Source of the DNA: Halichondria panicea
Lineage: Eukaryota > Porifera > Demospongiae > Suberitida > Halichondriidae
Direction of reading: 5' to 3'
DNA: 64,000 nt
Assembly (NCBI RefSeq): GCF_963675165.1
Contig: NC_087379.1
Coordinates: 2,360,201-2,424,200, forward strand
Below, in pieces: positions 31,590 to 41,758 of this stretch; position 1 is the stretch's first letter, and every line of letters begins with the position of its first letter. Below the pieces are notes generated by a model. That model was not told the origin of the DNA. It made no database searches and was given only the letters and a program-made list of their open reading frames with translations. The position numbers and the translations under genes are program-made.

Positions 31590-34500
31590 ATGGCTCTAAA
31601 TCCACAAGCTTTCGAGCAGTTCACACTGAGACAAATTCGCATTACTGAGAATGAGTTAGGACATGGTTCCTACGCTGTTGTCATGGAGCTAGAGTATCGA
31701 GGACTGAAATGTGCCGGCAAGAAGCTTTATCAAGTTCTCTACGAGACTGGAATCGGGCATGCAGCACGAAGGTATCTAGAGGAGTGTCACCTGCTCAGTC
31801 AAACTAGGCACCCCAACATTGTCCAGTTTCTGGGAGTCTGTTTTGAGGAAGGCTCTCAGTTCCCCATCCTAGTCATGGAGTTTCTCCCCATCAACTTGAC
31901 CAGCTGCCTCGAGCGCTATGGTATTCTCCCCGATGAGATCAACTTCTCCATCCTCCATGACGTCTCACTGGGCCTGGCCTACCTCCATGGCCAAACACCA
32001 GTCATTGTGCACAGAGACCTCTCAGCCAACAATGTCCTCTTGTCCACTAACATGACGGCCAAGATATCTGATCTGGGGGTTGCTTGAATATTGAACCTCA
32101 TCCCCCTTCAAGTGAGTCGAATGACGGAGACCCCTGGCACCCCAGCGTACATGCCCCCCGAAGTGATGGTTGCTAACCCCCACTACAACACCAGTGTGGA
32201 TGTGTTCTCCTTTGGGATAATGATGATTCACACCTTCACGGCAGAGTGGCCACTACCAAAGATTGGCCCCAACAGAATCGATCCTGCTAATCCCAATGGT
32301 CTGATACCAGTGACGGAAGCTGAACGACGTGAAGAGTTTCTTCGAAGCATTTCCCCAGACCACCCTCTGATGGACCTCATCATGCGCTGTCTCAGCAACA
32401 ATCCTCAGCAAAGGCCTAAAGCAGCGGAGATAGTGGGTCGGATGGTGGGTGTGGTACTTAAACACCCTCCCTCCTTTGAGAACAGAGTGGAGATGCTCCA
32501 GCGAGTGAGTGCTCTACTGTCAAAGAAGAGGGAGCTTGAGAAGGAGGTTGTGAGGAAGGACTCGGCAATCCAGGAGAAAGCAGGAGATAACGAAGCACTG
32601 GCCGGGGATAAAAGACGACATGAGGAAGAAAGTAAAAACACTGTCGAGCGTATGCAGTTGGTGCACTCTGTGGAAACTGATCAGTTTAAATTGGAGAATG
32701 AAGATCTTAAAGGTAAATTCGAAGAAAGAGAGACAATTGTTATCATGAAAGATGCTAGGATTACTGAGTTAGAACGTCGATGTAAGCAACTCACTGAAAA
32801 AGTGGAGCAGCAAATCAGAGACAAAAACTCTATTATTGCTGACAAAGATTTGACTATTGCTCACAAAGATTCAACTATTGCTCACAAAGATTCGATGCTT
32901 GCCTCCAAATGCACTTCCCTTCAGAAGAAAGAAGCCACCATTCAGATTTTAAATGACCAACTCACCAAAACTAGACACTACCTGACCAGTAAACCACAGG
33001 TGAGCTCATCAACACTGTACTACTAAGTGCATGCACACATCTAAAATAATTATAATACTTAGTGTGACAGGCTCTGGGAAAAGGGCCAAAGTGGCGCAAG
33101 CTATAATTTTTGCGATCTATATACCAGATGATAGGGCAAAGAATTGCCTACGCATTGATATTGTTAGTGTGCACATACCTCGTTCCATTCCTGAGTTATG
33201 CGCGTTGGAAACTCGAAGCTGTAAAACAGCAGTATTGAGAAATGCCCACTCAAAGATTGCTAAATTGGGGAAAGTAAGGTAATGGTGGCTGCTTAGACAA
33301 AGTACTTTATTTGGATTCAGAGCATCAGATTTTGCAGAGAGGTAGTAGCAAGACTGTAGATAACATTAGAAAAAATATTTTTTTATGAGATTATACACTG
33401 TAGCAAGTAATACATGTACTACATGTATGTATGATAGAGAAGAGAGTATCGAACGTAGGCATACTGTACATCAGATGTATGCGGAGAGTAACGTGACCTG
33501 TCACAAGCTTGGAATTTGCACACTGACCAATCTAAGCGTGGGTGATGTAATCTACTTTCAGATACAGGAAGTCACGTTACTCTCAGCATACATCTGATGC
33601 ACAGTATGCCTACGTTCGATACTCTCTCTGTCATAATTATACTCTTGACTGTAGCCTATAAATCTTGATACCAAAATCTGCTCCCAGAGCCTGTCACATA
33701 ATATGATACCGTCTTTTCATAATTATACATAATTATATTCCACCTTACTCTTCCAATACTATGATGTGTACAAAGAAGCGCCTTAAATAACCAGTTTCAA
33801 TTTTTTTCCCACATGAAATATAATGTTCACAAGATATTAACGTTACAATCATTCTAAACTTGATTTGCAGCACACAAGCGATTGACTGTCTGTATTCTCC
33901 AGTCCTTACAGGTTCAGTTGTCCTACAGTCAGTGCTCTACAGCTCCAGTGAATATGACTAGTGGAGTAGCGGTAACCATCAATGGCAAGGTCTACTATGG
34001 TGGAGGAGTCTGTGATGATGATTATGGCAGCTACTGTGTTCACTGTTACGATCTGCCGCAAGATGTCTGGTCAACTCTGCCCAGACTTCCTGTACGGTAT
34101 TTTGGTCTAGGGGAGGTCAAAGGTGAACTGGTAACAGTTGGCGGTGTGACTTCATCCCTCTCTGTATCCAACGTGGTACATGAGTTTGTCAAAGGAAGTA
34201 ACTGGAAACAGACGATCCCACCCATCCCCATAGCGAGGTATTGGCCAGCAGTCATTAGTCTTCCAGCATATCTGGTTGTAGCAGGAGGTGGGTTATTCCT
34301 TGGTGCCCTCACTGATAATGTTGAGATCTACAACATCAGCACCTCCCAATGGAGCGAGACAGACAGACTACCGTATATTTGTAATGACCAAAGAGGAATT
34401 GTCTACAACAACACAGTGTACCTAATGGGGGGATCTGACGGCAAGAATCTAAACAAGGTGTTAGCTACTCAAGTCGACAAGCTCATCTCAATACACCGAC

Positions 34501-34823
34501 AGGATGATGGGAGTGCCAACAAAGCCGACTCTGTCTGGAATACATCATCTAACACACCGTCTTACCACCCCTCCCCTGTAATGATATCAGACACCCTCTT
34601 TGCTGTTGGTGGAATGAATCATGAAGAGGAAGCCACTCAAAGGATCTATGCCTACTCGTCCGCGATGGACTCCTGGCTCTACGTTGGTGATCTACCATCT
34701 CCTATAGCACACGCTGCCACTGTGTCACTGTCTTCAACAGAGTGCCTTTTGATTGGGGGATGGAACAAAGGAGAAAGACAATCAACTGTGTATAAAATTA
34801 GTATCACAACAACCATTAATTGA
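31590..34823 (+). pseudogene. Kinase-coiled-coil-Kelch gene, copy A (one in-frame stop)
   Basis: Two coding exons, 31590-32999 and 33912-34823, joined in phase 0, would encode 773 codons. Domains match copies B and C: TKL-like kinase (GHGSYAVV loop, CAGKK, HRDLSANN, DLG), coiled coil with repeated IAHKDST units, and Kelch repeats. Codon 166, just after DLGVA, is TGA (32085-32087) where B and C have CGA (Arg). It is the only defect seen in the gene. The remaining 1.4 kb of frame, both splice sites and the Kelch exon are intact. CGA to TGA is a CpG transition, so this is a recent nonsense mutation, a polymorphism or a sequencing error. An upstream non-coding exon with a GTAAGT donor near 31429 and a CACACAG acceptor at 31578 is shared with B and C. 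Confidence 0.85.
33062..33698. mobile_element. DNA transposon relic with nested MITE in copy A intron
   Basis: Outer ends GTGACAGGCTCTGGGA (33063) and its complement (to 33697) with TA nearby on both sides. Nested inside is a second inverted repeat with arms of about 65 bp, 33432-33497 and 33570-33634 (left contains AGAGTATCGAACGTAGGC). No transposase was recognised. Confidence 0.7.
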
Positions 34824-34898
34824 TTGATAGGTGTATTTTATTGAGTGAATGCTGAAAGGTTAATTTGTGTAGTACCAGCTCCACCCCCTTATATACCG

Positions 34899-35013
34899 TA
34901 TAGCAGGTAATTTTCGAGGGACAAAATATTCGTGGTCGCTTCATTCGTGGGTAAAATATTGTGGTCAGACCTCCAACCACGAATATTTTGCCCCACGAAA
35001 ACTACACGCTATA
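34899..35013. mobile_element. TATAGC-type MITE after copy A
   Basis: Left TATAGCAGGTAATTTTCGAG, right CGAAAACTACACGCTATA; interior matches 31188-31376 (TTCATTCGTGGGTAAAATAT). Confidence 0.75.
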
Positions 35014-35039
35014 CAGTAGATTTCTTATAGATTTCATGA

Positions 35040-35215
35040 TGTGAGACACTATTAAACTGTTCTCCTGGTGTCATCCTGTGCTCTGAGAGTGTGGATGTCC
35101 AGCCTGCCCTACACTGATGAGCATAAGGTATTATTAAGGTTCTGGTCCATCCTAGGATCCTAGGAGTTATAGGTCTCACAGGAGCCACTGTGAACTTGTC
35201 CACTGCATGCCCCGG
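35040..35215. pseudogene. Relics of DNAJC25 exon 1 and of CWF19L1
   Basis: At 35055-35090 the plus strand reads AACTGTTCTCCTGGTGTC, then CCTGTGCTCTG after a 3-bp insertion, as in DNAJC25 exon 1 (57964-57996). At 35107-35215 the sequence matches 51378-51475, whose minus strand encodes VDKFTVAP followed by a GTGAGA donor in the decayed CWF19L1 gene. So remains of two genes lie side by side here, as expected of a decayed segmental duplicate. Confidence 0.65.
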
Positions 35216-35399
35216 GCCCAGAGGAGGGAGGACACAATTAACCTTAGCTCTAATTAGCTAATTATCGCGACCTTTTAATTACATTCTTTGAATGATTCAT
35301 CTTTTCTTTCTTTATAACCTCTACATATTGGACACAAGAGCTAGAGCCTTTTCTCCTACTGGAGGTACCCCTATGGCCAAGTTGTCAGGACCTGAAGGT

Positions 35400-35590
35400 A
35401 ATAGGACCTATAAGAAGCTCCTCAAGTACTCCTATCTCTAAGATCCCTGTGAGAAGCATCCCAGGCACTCTGATCTTGTCTCTGTGAGAAGCACTCTTGA
35501 TCCTGGAGACAGGATCCCTATGAGGAGCACCCCAGGCACTCCTGTCTCCAAGATCCCTATGAGAAGCACCCCAGGCACTCCTGTCTCTGT
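35400..35590. repeat. Minisatellite of about 37 bp
   Basis: Degenerate tandem units around CCCTATGAGAAGCACCCCAG followed by GCACTCCTGTCTC. Four to five units. No gene assigned. Confidence 0.7.
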
Positions 35591-35599
35591 GATAAAGCT

Positions 35600-37188
35600 G
35601 CAACATGGAATTGTTTAGTTCAGAGTGTCTCCAACATGAAGAACATCAATGACACTAACAGTCTCAGCTTCTAGCACCCCTTTATTTGTATGGTTTGCTC
35701 ATAGATAGTAGAGGGGAGGGATTGGAAACATCTCAGGTGACCAATGTATTGCCCTAGAGAATTCTGACACCATGCGTGTTGCATTCCGCAAGTATTGATT
35801 GCGATTGATTGCGAGCCAGATGCAAAGACAAAAGAGAAGAAAGTGAAGAAAACTGCAGTAAGCACTGGCAGAGCTAGTCTGTATGTACATTATCCATAGT
35901 AAATGTATGGTTTACATCATTTACCTAATTTATTTGATCATCAGAGCTCCATGTTATACTGTTTTACATGTATTTAGCTAAGAATTGGTAAGTAAGAAAC
36001 TTTATGGGGGGATGTCTTGAGCTAGGAAGTAGTCATGGTTGCTTGAGAGTGATCAGAGTGTAGAGGGAGCATTGAAATATGCAGTAGGCATAGCCAAGTT
36101 GAGCATTATGCTGTTTAATGTTGAATATTTGCTTTTAAGTGTGAAAACAAGGATTCAAAAGTAACTTATTTTGCAGGGGAGCTACTGGTTAACAATAAAT
36201 TATACATCACTATTGTTTAGTTCTACATGTTGCTTAATGATCCCGATGTGCAGTAAGAAAAGATTTTCCTTGCTAACGTTTATCGTTTTGGAAATATACT
36301 AATTCAAACTTACCCATACATTTTTTCCCAGGGGTACTCAGAAAATCAGAAAATCTGCCAAGACCCTTTTGTATGCCAACGGCAGAGGGGAGGGACACAT
36401 GATAACCCCACTGTTATGTATTATGATTAGTAAATTCTTTTGCAAGAGCTAAACAGTGACCGATGACGAGAATACACCATTGCCTAAAAGGGCGTCAGGC
36501 TCATAAAAATTATGTTTTGTGTTTGTAAACATTTTTATGTAAACATCAAAATTGTGTGATTGTGTGAAAGTCATAATGTTATGAAGCAGTGAACAGTGCC
36601 TAGTACTAGTACCATAAAGTATAAATAATTATTGAGTTCTTCCTAGATTTAATTTCTTTGTAAATGCATGCCTTGTTATTTTCAAGGCTTGGAGAATGTG
36701 TAATCTTCACTCAAGTATTTGCAAAGAGAAAAGTGTCAGTCATTCAGATGTACAACAGCAACCAGAGCAACATTTCTATTGAAATTTGACCAAGTGCAGC
36801 AATAACATGCATCATAATTATAATTATACACGTAATAATAGCTGTTAGCCATAAATATAATGCTCATGATTATCAATGTTCAATTTATAAATAGTTGTGG
36901 TCAGTTATATTGCAGTAATTTGTGACGGAGGAGGAGGATGATCAACTGGCACATTGTAGTATATATTCGCACGTACATTTGATAAAACAGTAATAATTGA
37001 TAGCAACGAGGGATCCATTCGTTTGGGAGAACTTTCCTCCAATTTTACTTGACGGTGTGAAGTGTAAAATGTGCCCACCATATCTCTGAAGAAGCATTCC
37101 ACATCTCACATCTTCAGTTGTGGAAGCTCTTGAATGCTTGATATCTCTTCAGTGCAAGTGAGAGAGATCTTTCCAGCAGTTCACTCCT
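35600..37188. other. Non-coding AT-rich stretch
   Basis: No ORF with recognisable content and no structured repeat seen on either strand. Confidence 0.4.
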
Positions 37189-37480
37189 AGACTCGCAAGC
37201 CGTCACTGTTGCAGGCGAACAGTAGACTGGTCAAACTCCGTGTTGAGACTCGTGTTGCACAGTCAGCATATCAGAAAATATTTTAAGTGGCTGCGGTTTT
37301 CGTGACGTCAGTATACTGCATGTGATACGTAGAGTTTTCTAGTGAAACGTCACTATCATTGATCTTGTGGTAACCGCATGCGGTTAGTTGCCACAAATAT
37401 CGTGGCAAACGTTACACAAGTCTCAACACGGAGTTTGACCAGTCTACTGTTCGCCTGCAACAGTGACGGCTTGCGAGTCT
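37189..37480. mobile_element. 292-bp MITE with 11-bp target duplication
   Basis: Near-perfect arms of about 62 bp (left begins AGACTCGCAAGCCGTCACTG, right ends with its complement). The direct repeat AGTTCACTCCT sits outside both ends (37178-37188, 37481-37491). It may be 9-11 bp depending on where the ends are drawn. No ORF. Confidence 0.88.
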
Positions 37481-37511
37481 AGTTCACTCCTGTGTACCCA
37501 TGGTTAGGCTC

Positions 37512-37582
37512 TTGAATCAGCCGCCCTTCTCAAGGTCTCTCCCTCCTCAGGTAGGAAGGGCGGCTAATTCATGAGACTGGCA
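37512..37582. mobile_element. Short inverted repeat with GCCGCCCTT ends
   Basis: TCTTGAATCAGCCGCCCTTC and AAGGGCGGCTAATTCATGAG face each other across about 30 bp. A single arm of the same sequence is found at 57810-57840 (CTCATAAATTAGCCGCCCTT). Confidence 0.6.
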
Positions 37583-38450
37583 TGCAACGGAGAGACCTGA
37601 TTAGCAAAGCATGTTGGCTTTAATTACCGCATTAGTCGCTTCCGGAATTTTGAGTATAAAAAGAGCTGCCCAGGACGCGACCTTTGACCCCGAAAATTTC
37701 ATTCAAGCCTTAGTAACGAGCTGTTTTTTTCTTTTGCGCAAAAGCGCTCAGAACCCATTCATACACACCGTGAACCACTAAAAAAATACACAGAAGGGAG
37801 GGGAATACATTCCTGGTGGGTTTTCTTTTTTACCAGAATCAAAAAGACAAAAATAAAAATTTATGATTATGGCTGACAAATAAATAATGCTTAGGTAGGT
37901 CTGTAGGTACAGTAAAAGGCTATGTCTATACAGCTCCAGGTTAGCTACAGTTAGCATTACTCCAGTGAACTCTTCCAAAGAGTTTTCCTTGATTTCTTGC
38001 ATATAAATAGACGGCATTGAGACTTGAGACTACGCCATTGTGCATTGTAGAAAGTTGGCGAAATTGATTCTGAAAAAGAATTTATATCAGCATTAATTAA
38101 TGTCAGTATATCAAACAAATGTTTGCTATCATTTAGAGTTGTAGAGTGCGGTGCAAACAAGTGAGAGCTCTCCCGGGTAGGGGTTGGTAGTGCTGGCATC
38201 ATTTTGGGGAAGAACTATGCTGGTATCATGGGAACATTAGTGAGAATAATACGAAGGTTTTGGAAATACAGGTCAGTCGAGTCAGTAGTATAAACATCTG
38301 TAGGCCTGATGAAAGTTGCGAGTACATGGGATGTGGAATAATGTGGGAATGAATAATAGAACTACCAACCCCTAGCAGTGAGTCTTCCTCCAGAAAAGAG
38401 GCCAGAGAGGTAACGATATAATTATTGCTTGATACAGTAGTAAGACTTAC

Positions 38451-39090
38451 ATTTTCTGTATACATAGGTTGATGCCAGGAAGACTGTCCTGTCAACAAGC
38501 GACGGTAGTCCTTCAAAGCGACCTGAGAAAAGATGAACGTTATTAATAATAATGACTCCATGTATGAAGGTTATTATACAAATGTCATGGTGGCTATGAG
38601 CATGATGACCCACTAGTAATTGAACAGAAAAAACACCCGTCCATTTTGTCACTAGTCCCCCACCCTTCACCACAGCCATAACACCCAGCTGCTGTTTGTG
38701 CGATATTTAAAACTTACAATAGTAGTACAATCAATTTCCGTTCTTCAGGAGGTGCTTGGACGATACCCGAACCCACTAGGTGTTCCCTGGCCCTACAGAC
38801 TTTCAACACTTCACTTCGTTACTTTATCCATATAAAATGAAATGTTAATGTTAAAAAGCACTCGTAGGTTGATAAAGTCACATTACTGTATACTATATAC
38901 TACTTACTTTTATACTATAGACTAGACTATTTACCTTCTTCAACAACAACATCAGTTTGCCAAATCTTCATGTTTTCCAAGGCCAATGAACCTCTGGCAG
39001 CAAGAAAATTAAACGCTTAGCACTGTCAATTCTATCAACAAAGACCTGCTTGGTATCTTCAGTCTCAAACCAAAGCTCCTGTGGACCCCA
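38451..39090 (-). other. Exon-like fragments of an unrecognised gene
   Basis: Minus strand: a 24-codon exon 38522-38451 (begins VALKDYRRLLTGQSSW) has a TTCTCAG acceptor and a GTAAGT donor. Upstream, 39090-38925 reads openly with AYWGPQELWFETEDTKQVF. Family not recognised, and the two pieces may not belong together. Candidate degraded or partly seen gene. Confidence 0.3.
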
Positions 39091-40104
39091 GTAGGCTTCT
39101 TCTGAGGTTGAGAACACTTCTTGAAAATAAACTTTTGACAGCCATTTTTTGTTTTATGTTATGTCATGTCTACTATCTCGTGAGAGCGCGGAAGAAGGCG
39201 TTTCAAAAGAAGACCGTAAGAATATTCGAAAGAATGTGCATTGTACCGCAAGGGCGTCTTTTTGCAAGACTCAAGTAAATTCATTTTTTCATTTTCGCCA
39301 TTTTCCTGTTGCATCCGGTCAGAGCTGCCCGGAAGTATTATTGCATTACACACTAGGAAGTGATTCTTATTTGGAATGAAACGTTTTCAGCAGTGAGAGA
39401 ACAAGAAAAACAATAATTTACCACTTATGATCATGCAATGCAATGTTTATCAGTCTCTTTTCATGTTTTCTGATGCTCTGTATAACTTCTTTACTCTTTT
39501 GCAGTGAGGCTGAGGGTCAGGAGGTTGTCAGTGTTCAGTTTAGCCGTCATATTTAATGCATCTAACAGGCATCAGTGCTGGGAATGAGTGCTTTGAGCGG
39601 AATATTTCACATGTAGAAGTGTACTGCACCGTACCACCATTTAAGCCTGTTTAGCTTTTGTAATTCCTTTTTGCTTAAAAACTGGTTGTCACACTTTTAT
39701 TTTGCTATAGCGGTCCATGTTTCCTCTTCTGATACACTGGAGCATGATAGAAAGCAAATATACGCTGTTTATCCTTTCAGAACTATCCATTTTCAAAACG
39801 GGTTGCTGGTTAAGTGAATGTCCAAGTTTTTCTTGTCTGTTCTCTACAAAATCTTTTAGTAGCCTTCTGCTAGCTCTCCTGGTATTCTAGAGTTTTATTT
39901 CTTGGTCTTTTAGCCATTTTCTTTCTCTTAAAATCGTCTTCAACTTAACTGGGAGAAACTCAATTTTGTTGCTACGCATCCTTGTGGTTGACAAAGCAAC
40001 CGCATGTGAAGCATGCGCAGATTCAACCTGCATTTTGGTTGCTACAGAGGTTTTCAGGTTGCTTGTCACAAGCCTTTGTGAAGGTGAAGTGCGCATGCGC
40101 ATAT

Positions 40105-40271
40105 ATTCTCCAGACCTAAACCCAGCAGAGGAAGTGTTTAGTGAAGTAAAAAGCATAATGAAACAAAACAATGCTTTATTTCAAGTCACAAGGTTTCTGT
40201 TAGCTACGGCATTCAGCATGGTCACCAAGGAGGACTGCTTAAAGTTTATTACACATTCTGGATATTTATAA
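40105..40271 (+). pseudogene. Transposase C-terminal fragment (DDE_3-like)
   Basis: Reads YSPDLNPAEEVFSEVKSIMK and ends EDCLKFITHSGYL before TAA. The SPDLNPxEEVF block is the conserved C-terminal catalytic region of IS630/Tc1-type DDE transposases; the Glu of the EE pair region completes the DDE/DDD triad. Everything upstream is missing because the terminal repeat begins at 40045, so it cannot be active. Confidence 0.75.
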
Positions 40272-40338
40272 AATTATCATACAGGACAACAATTATACAT
40301 GTACAATTTTTTATTGAAATTCTGTTAACTGGAAAAAA

Positions 40339-41270
40339 TTAAGAAACAGTTTTGTTCAGGTGATGAAGGAGACTCATGATTGACTCTTTCTCGGAGCAAA
40401 ATTCACTTTCAGACAAAATTCCTATGCTCTTCAAATTTTGAAGTTCTGAAAGCTGTCTATACAGTTTTGATCGACCTTCAATGACCTTTGCAGGACTACT
40501 ACCAACTGCACTTGTATCTTTTGGAGAGAGAGCAGAAGTTATGGCTGTTGCAGCTTCACTCATCAAATGAGATACAGAGTTTTGACTTTTCTTGCGATAA
40601 GGAGTTCCTCCTCCAGACCTAGCAAACATTGTTGTATTTGGGGGATCGTCTAACCCTTCGTGTAAACCACCAGTAATCATTTCTCCCCAAATGCGATACT
40701 GCACCAATGTGAATTTCGACCCATACTTTTCTTTTAGATTTTCCACAGTCTCCTGGACCTCGTCTTCTTTACTGGTGTCACTTTTCTTTTTCTTTTTAAC
40801 ACTGTCTTCATTTATAGATGCTGTTTTTTTCCTCTTATTTCCTCTTGCTGTAGTACCTGGAATGCATTCTTTAAGACCATCGCACCATAGTGTTAAACTA
40901 CAATTGGGCTTATTTAAATCAGCCAAAACTTCATACACGTCTTCTTCACTACGACTCCGTATCACGGCAGATCCACGTACGTAGCCAACATCAAAGTCTT
41001 CCTGTGTAATATCTTGACACAGTTGGCTTCTTATTACTATCTTCAGATCATCACATGAACAGTATCGATATTACGAAGGGTAAAAGATCGACACACCTTA
41101 CTATCGTCCTTACACACAGCTCTCAAAACAATTTTGTCCAGTTTGGTAGACTTTTCAATCGACAAAGGGTGACCTTGGCACCCTGACAGTGGAGTAACCC
41201 TAACTCTACTGCTGTTTACTGTCACACTGTGTTGTACTAAGTTTCTAATAGCATTTTGACTAAGATTCAT
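40339..41270 (-). CDS. PB1-like / SHOCT-like ORF inside the transposon
   Basis: Minus-strand frame from ATG at 41270 reads MNLSQNAIRNLV to about 41050, then continues after a one-base frame shift (or a very short intron with donor GTGTGT near 41100) through SCDDLKIVIRSQL and DFDVGYVRGSAVIRSRSEED to LTLWCDGL, a PB1-like ubiquitin-fold arrangement. A Lys-rich linker (residues KRKK, VKKKKK) follows. The C-terminus LYRQLSELQNLKSIGILSES plus EF resembles a SHOCT helix-turn motif. The TAA is at 40339. Function unknown; position between transposon ends suggests a passenger or accessory gene. The domain labels are by eye and tentative. Confidence 0.5.
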
Positions 41271-41758
41271 TTTTCCTCTTCTATCTATGATTTTCCAAGC
41301 CACGTGTCTCAGTGGAGTCCAAAGTTCATACAGTAGAATGATTGATACGCATGCGCGGACTCTACGTGACAAGCAACCTGAAAACCTCTGTAAGCATCCA
41401 TGGATACTGATGATTATCACTCGTCCGTGCCTAGTAACACTCGTGCCTTGCAGGCACTCGTACGATCGTGCAGTTACTGGCACAGAAGACTCGTGATAAT
41501 CTGCAGTATCCATAGGATAATAATTATCATAATTATAGCGTAAATCCAAGCCAAGCCAAGCTTTTTTTTTACAGGTAAGATCAAGTGAATAGTTTTAACT
41601 GCATGTGCTTCTGTAAGCCTTACAGTAGCATATAGATAAAAGCCTTACAGTAAGGCTTACTTTTAATTCTAGCGGTCATACCATTACTTGTGTACAGTAC
41701 ATAGCCAAAGGATTATATATTTTACATATCCATGCTTATTCACACAGTAACGAATACA

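Larger units (their letters stand above)
40045..41390. mobile_element. TA-flanked DNA transposon (Tc1/mariner-IS630 type), internally deleted
   Basis: A perfect 25-bp inverted repeat bounds the element (40045-40069, begins CAGAGGTTTTCAGG; 41366-41390 is its complement), with TA at 40043-40044 and at 41391-41392, the duplication expected of the Tc1/mariner-IS630 group. Inside are a transposase C-terminal fragment (plus) and a convergent minus-strand ORF (separate entries). GCGCATGCG lies just inside both ends. Confidence 0.75.

Noticed and set aside
32405-32641. Ser-rich minus-strand ORFs opposite the coiled coil (also 42397, 54159)
   Set aside because: Antisense of Glu/Lys-rich coiled-coil coding sequence.
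36905-37102. Minus-strand ORF of 65 codons
   Set aside because: No recognisable domain, no splice context, AT-rich surroundings.
41732-41758. Upstream ATG for kinase-Kelch copy B
   Set aside because: It lies before the CACACAG acceptor shared with copies A and C, so it is probably intronic.
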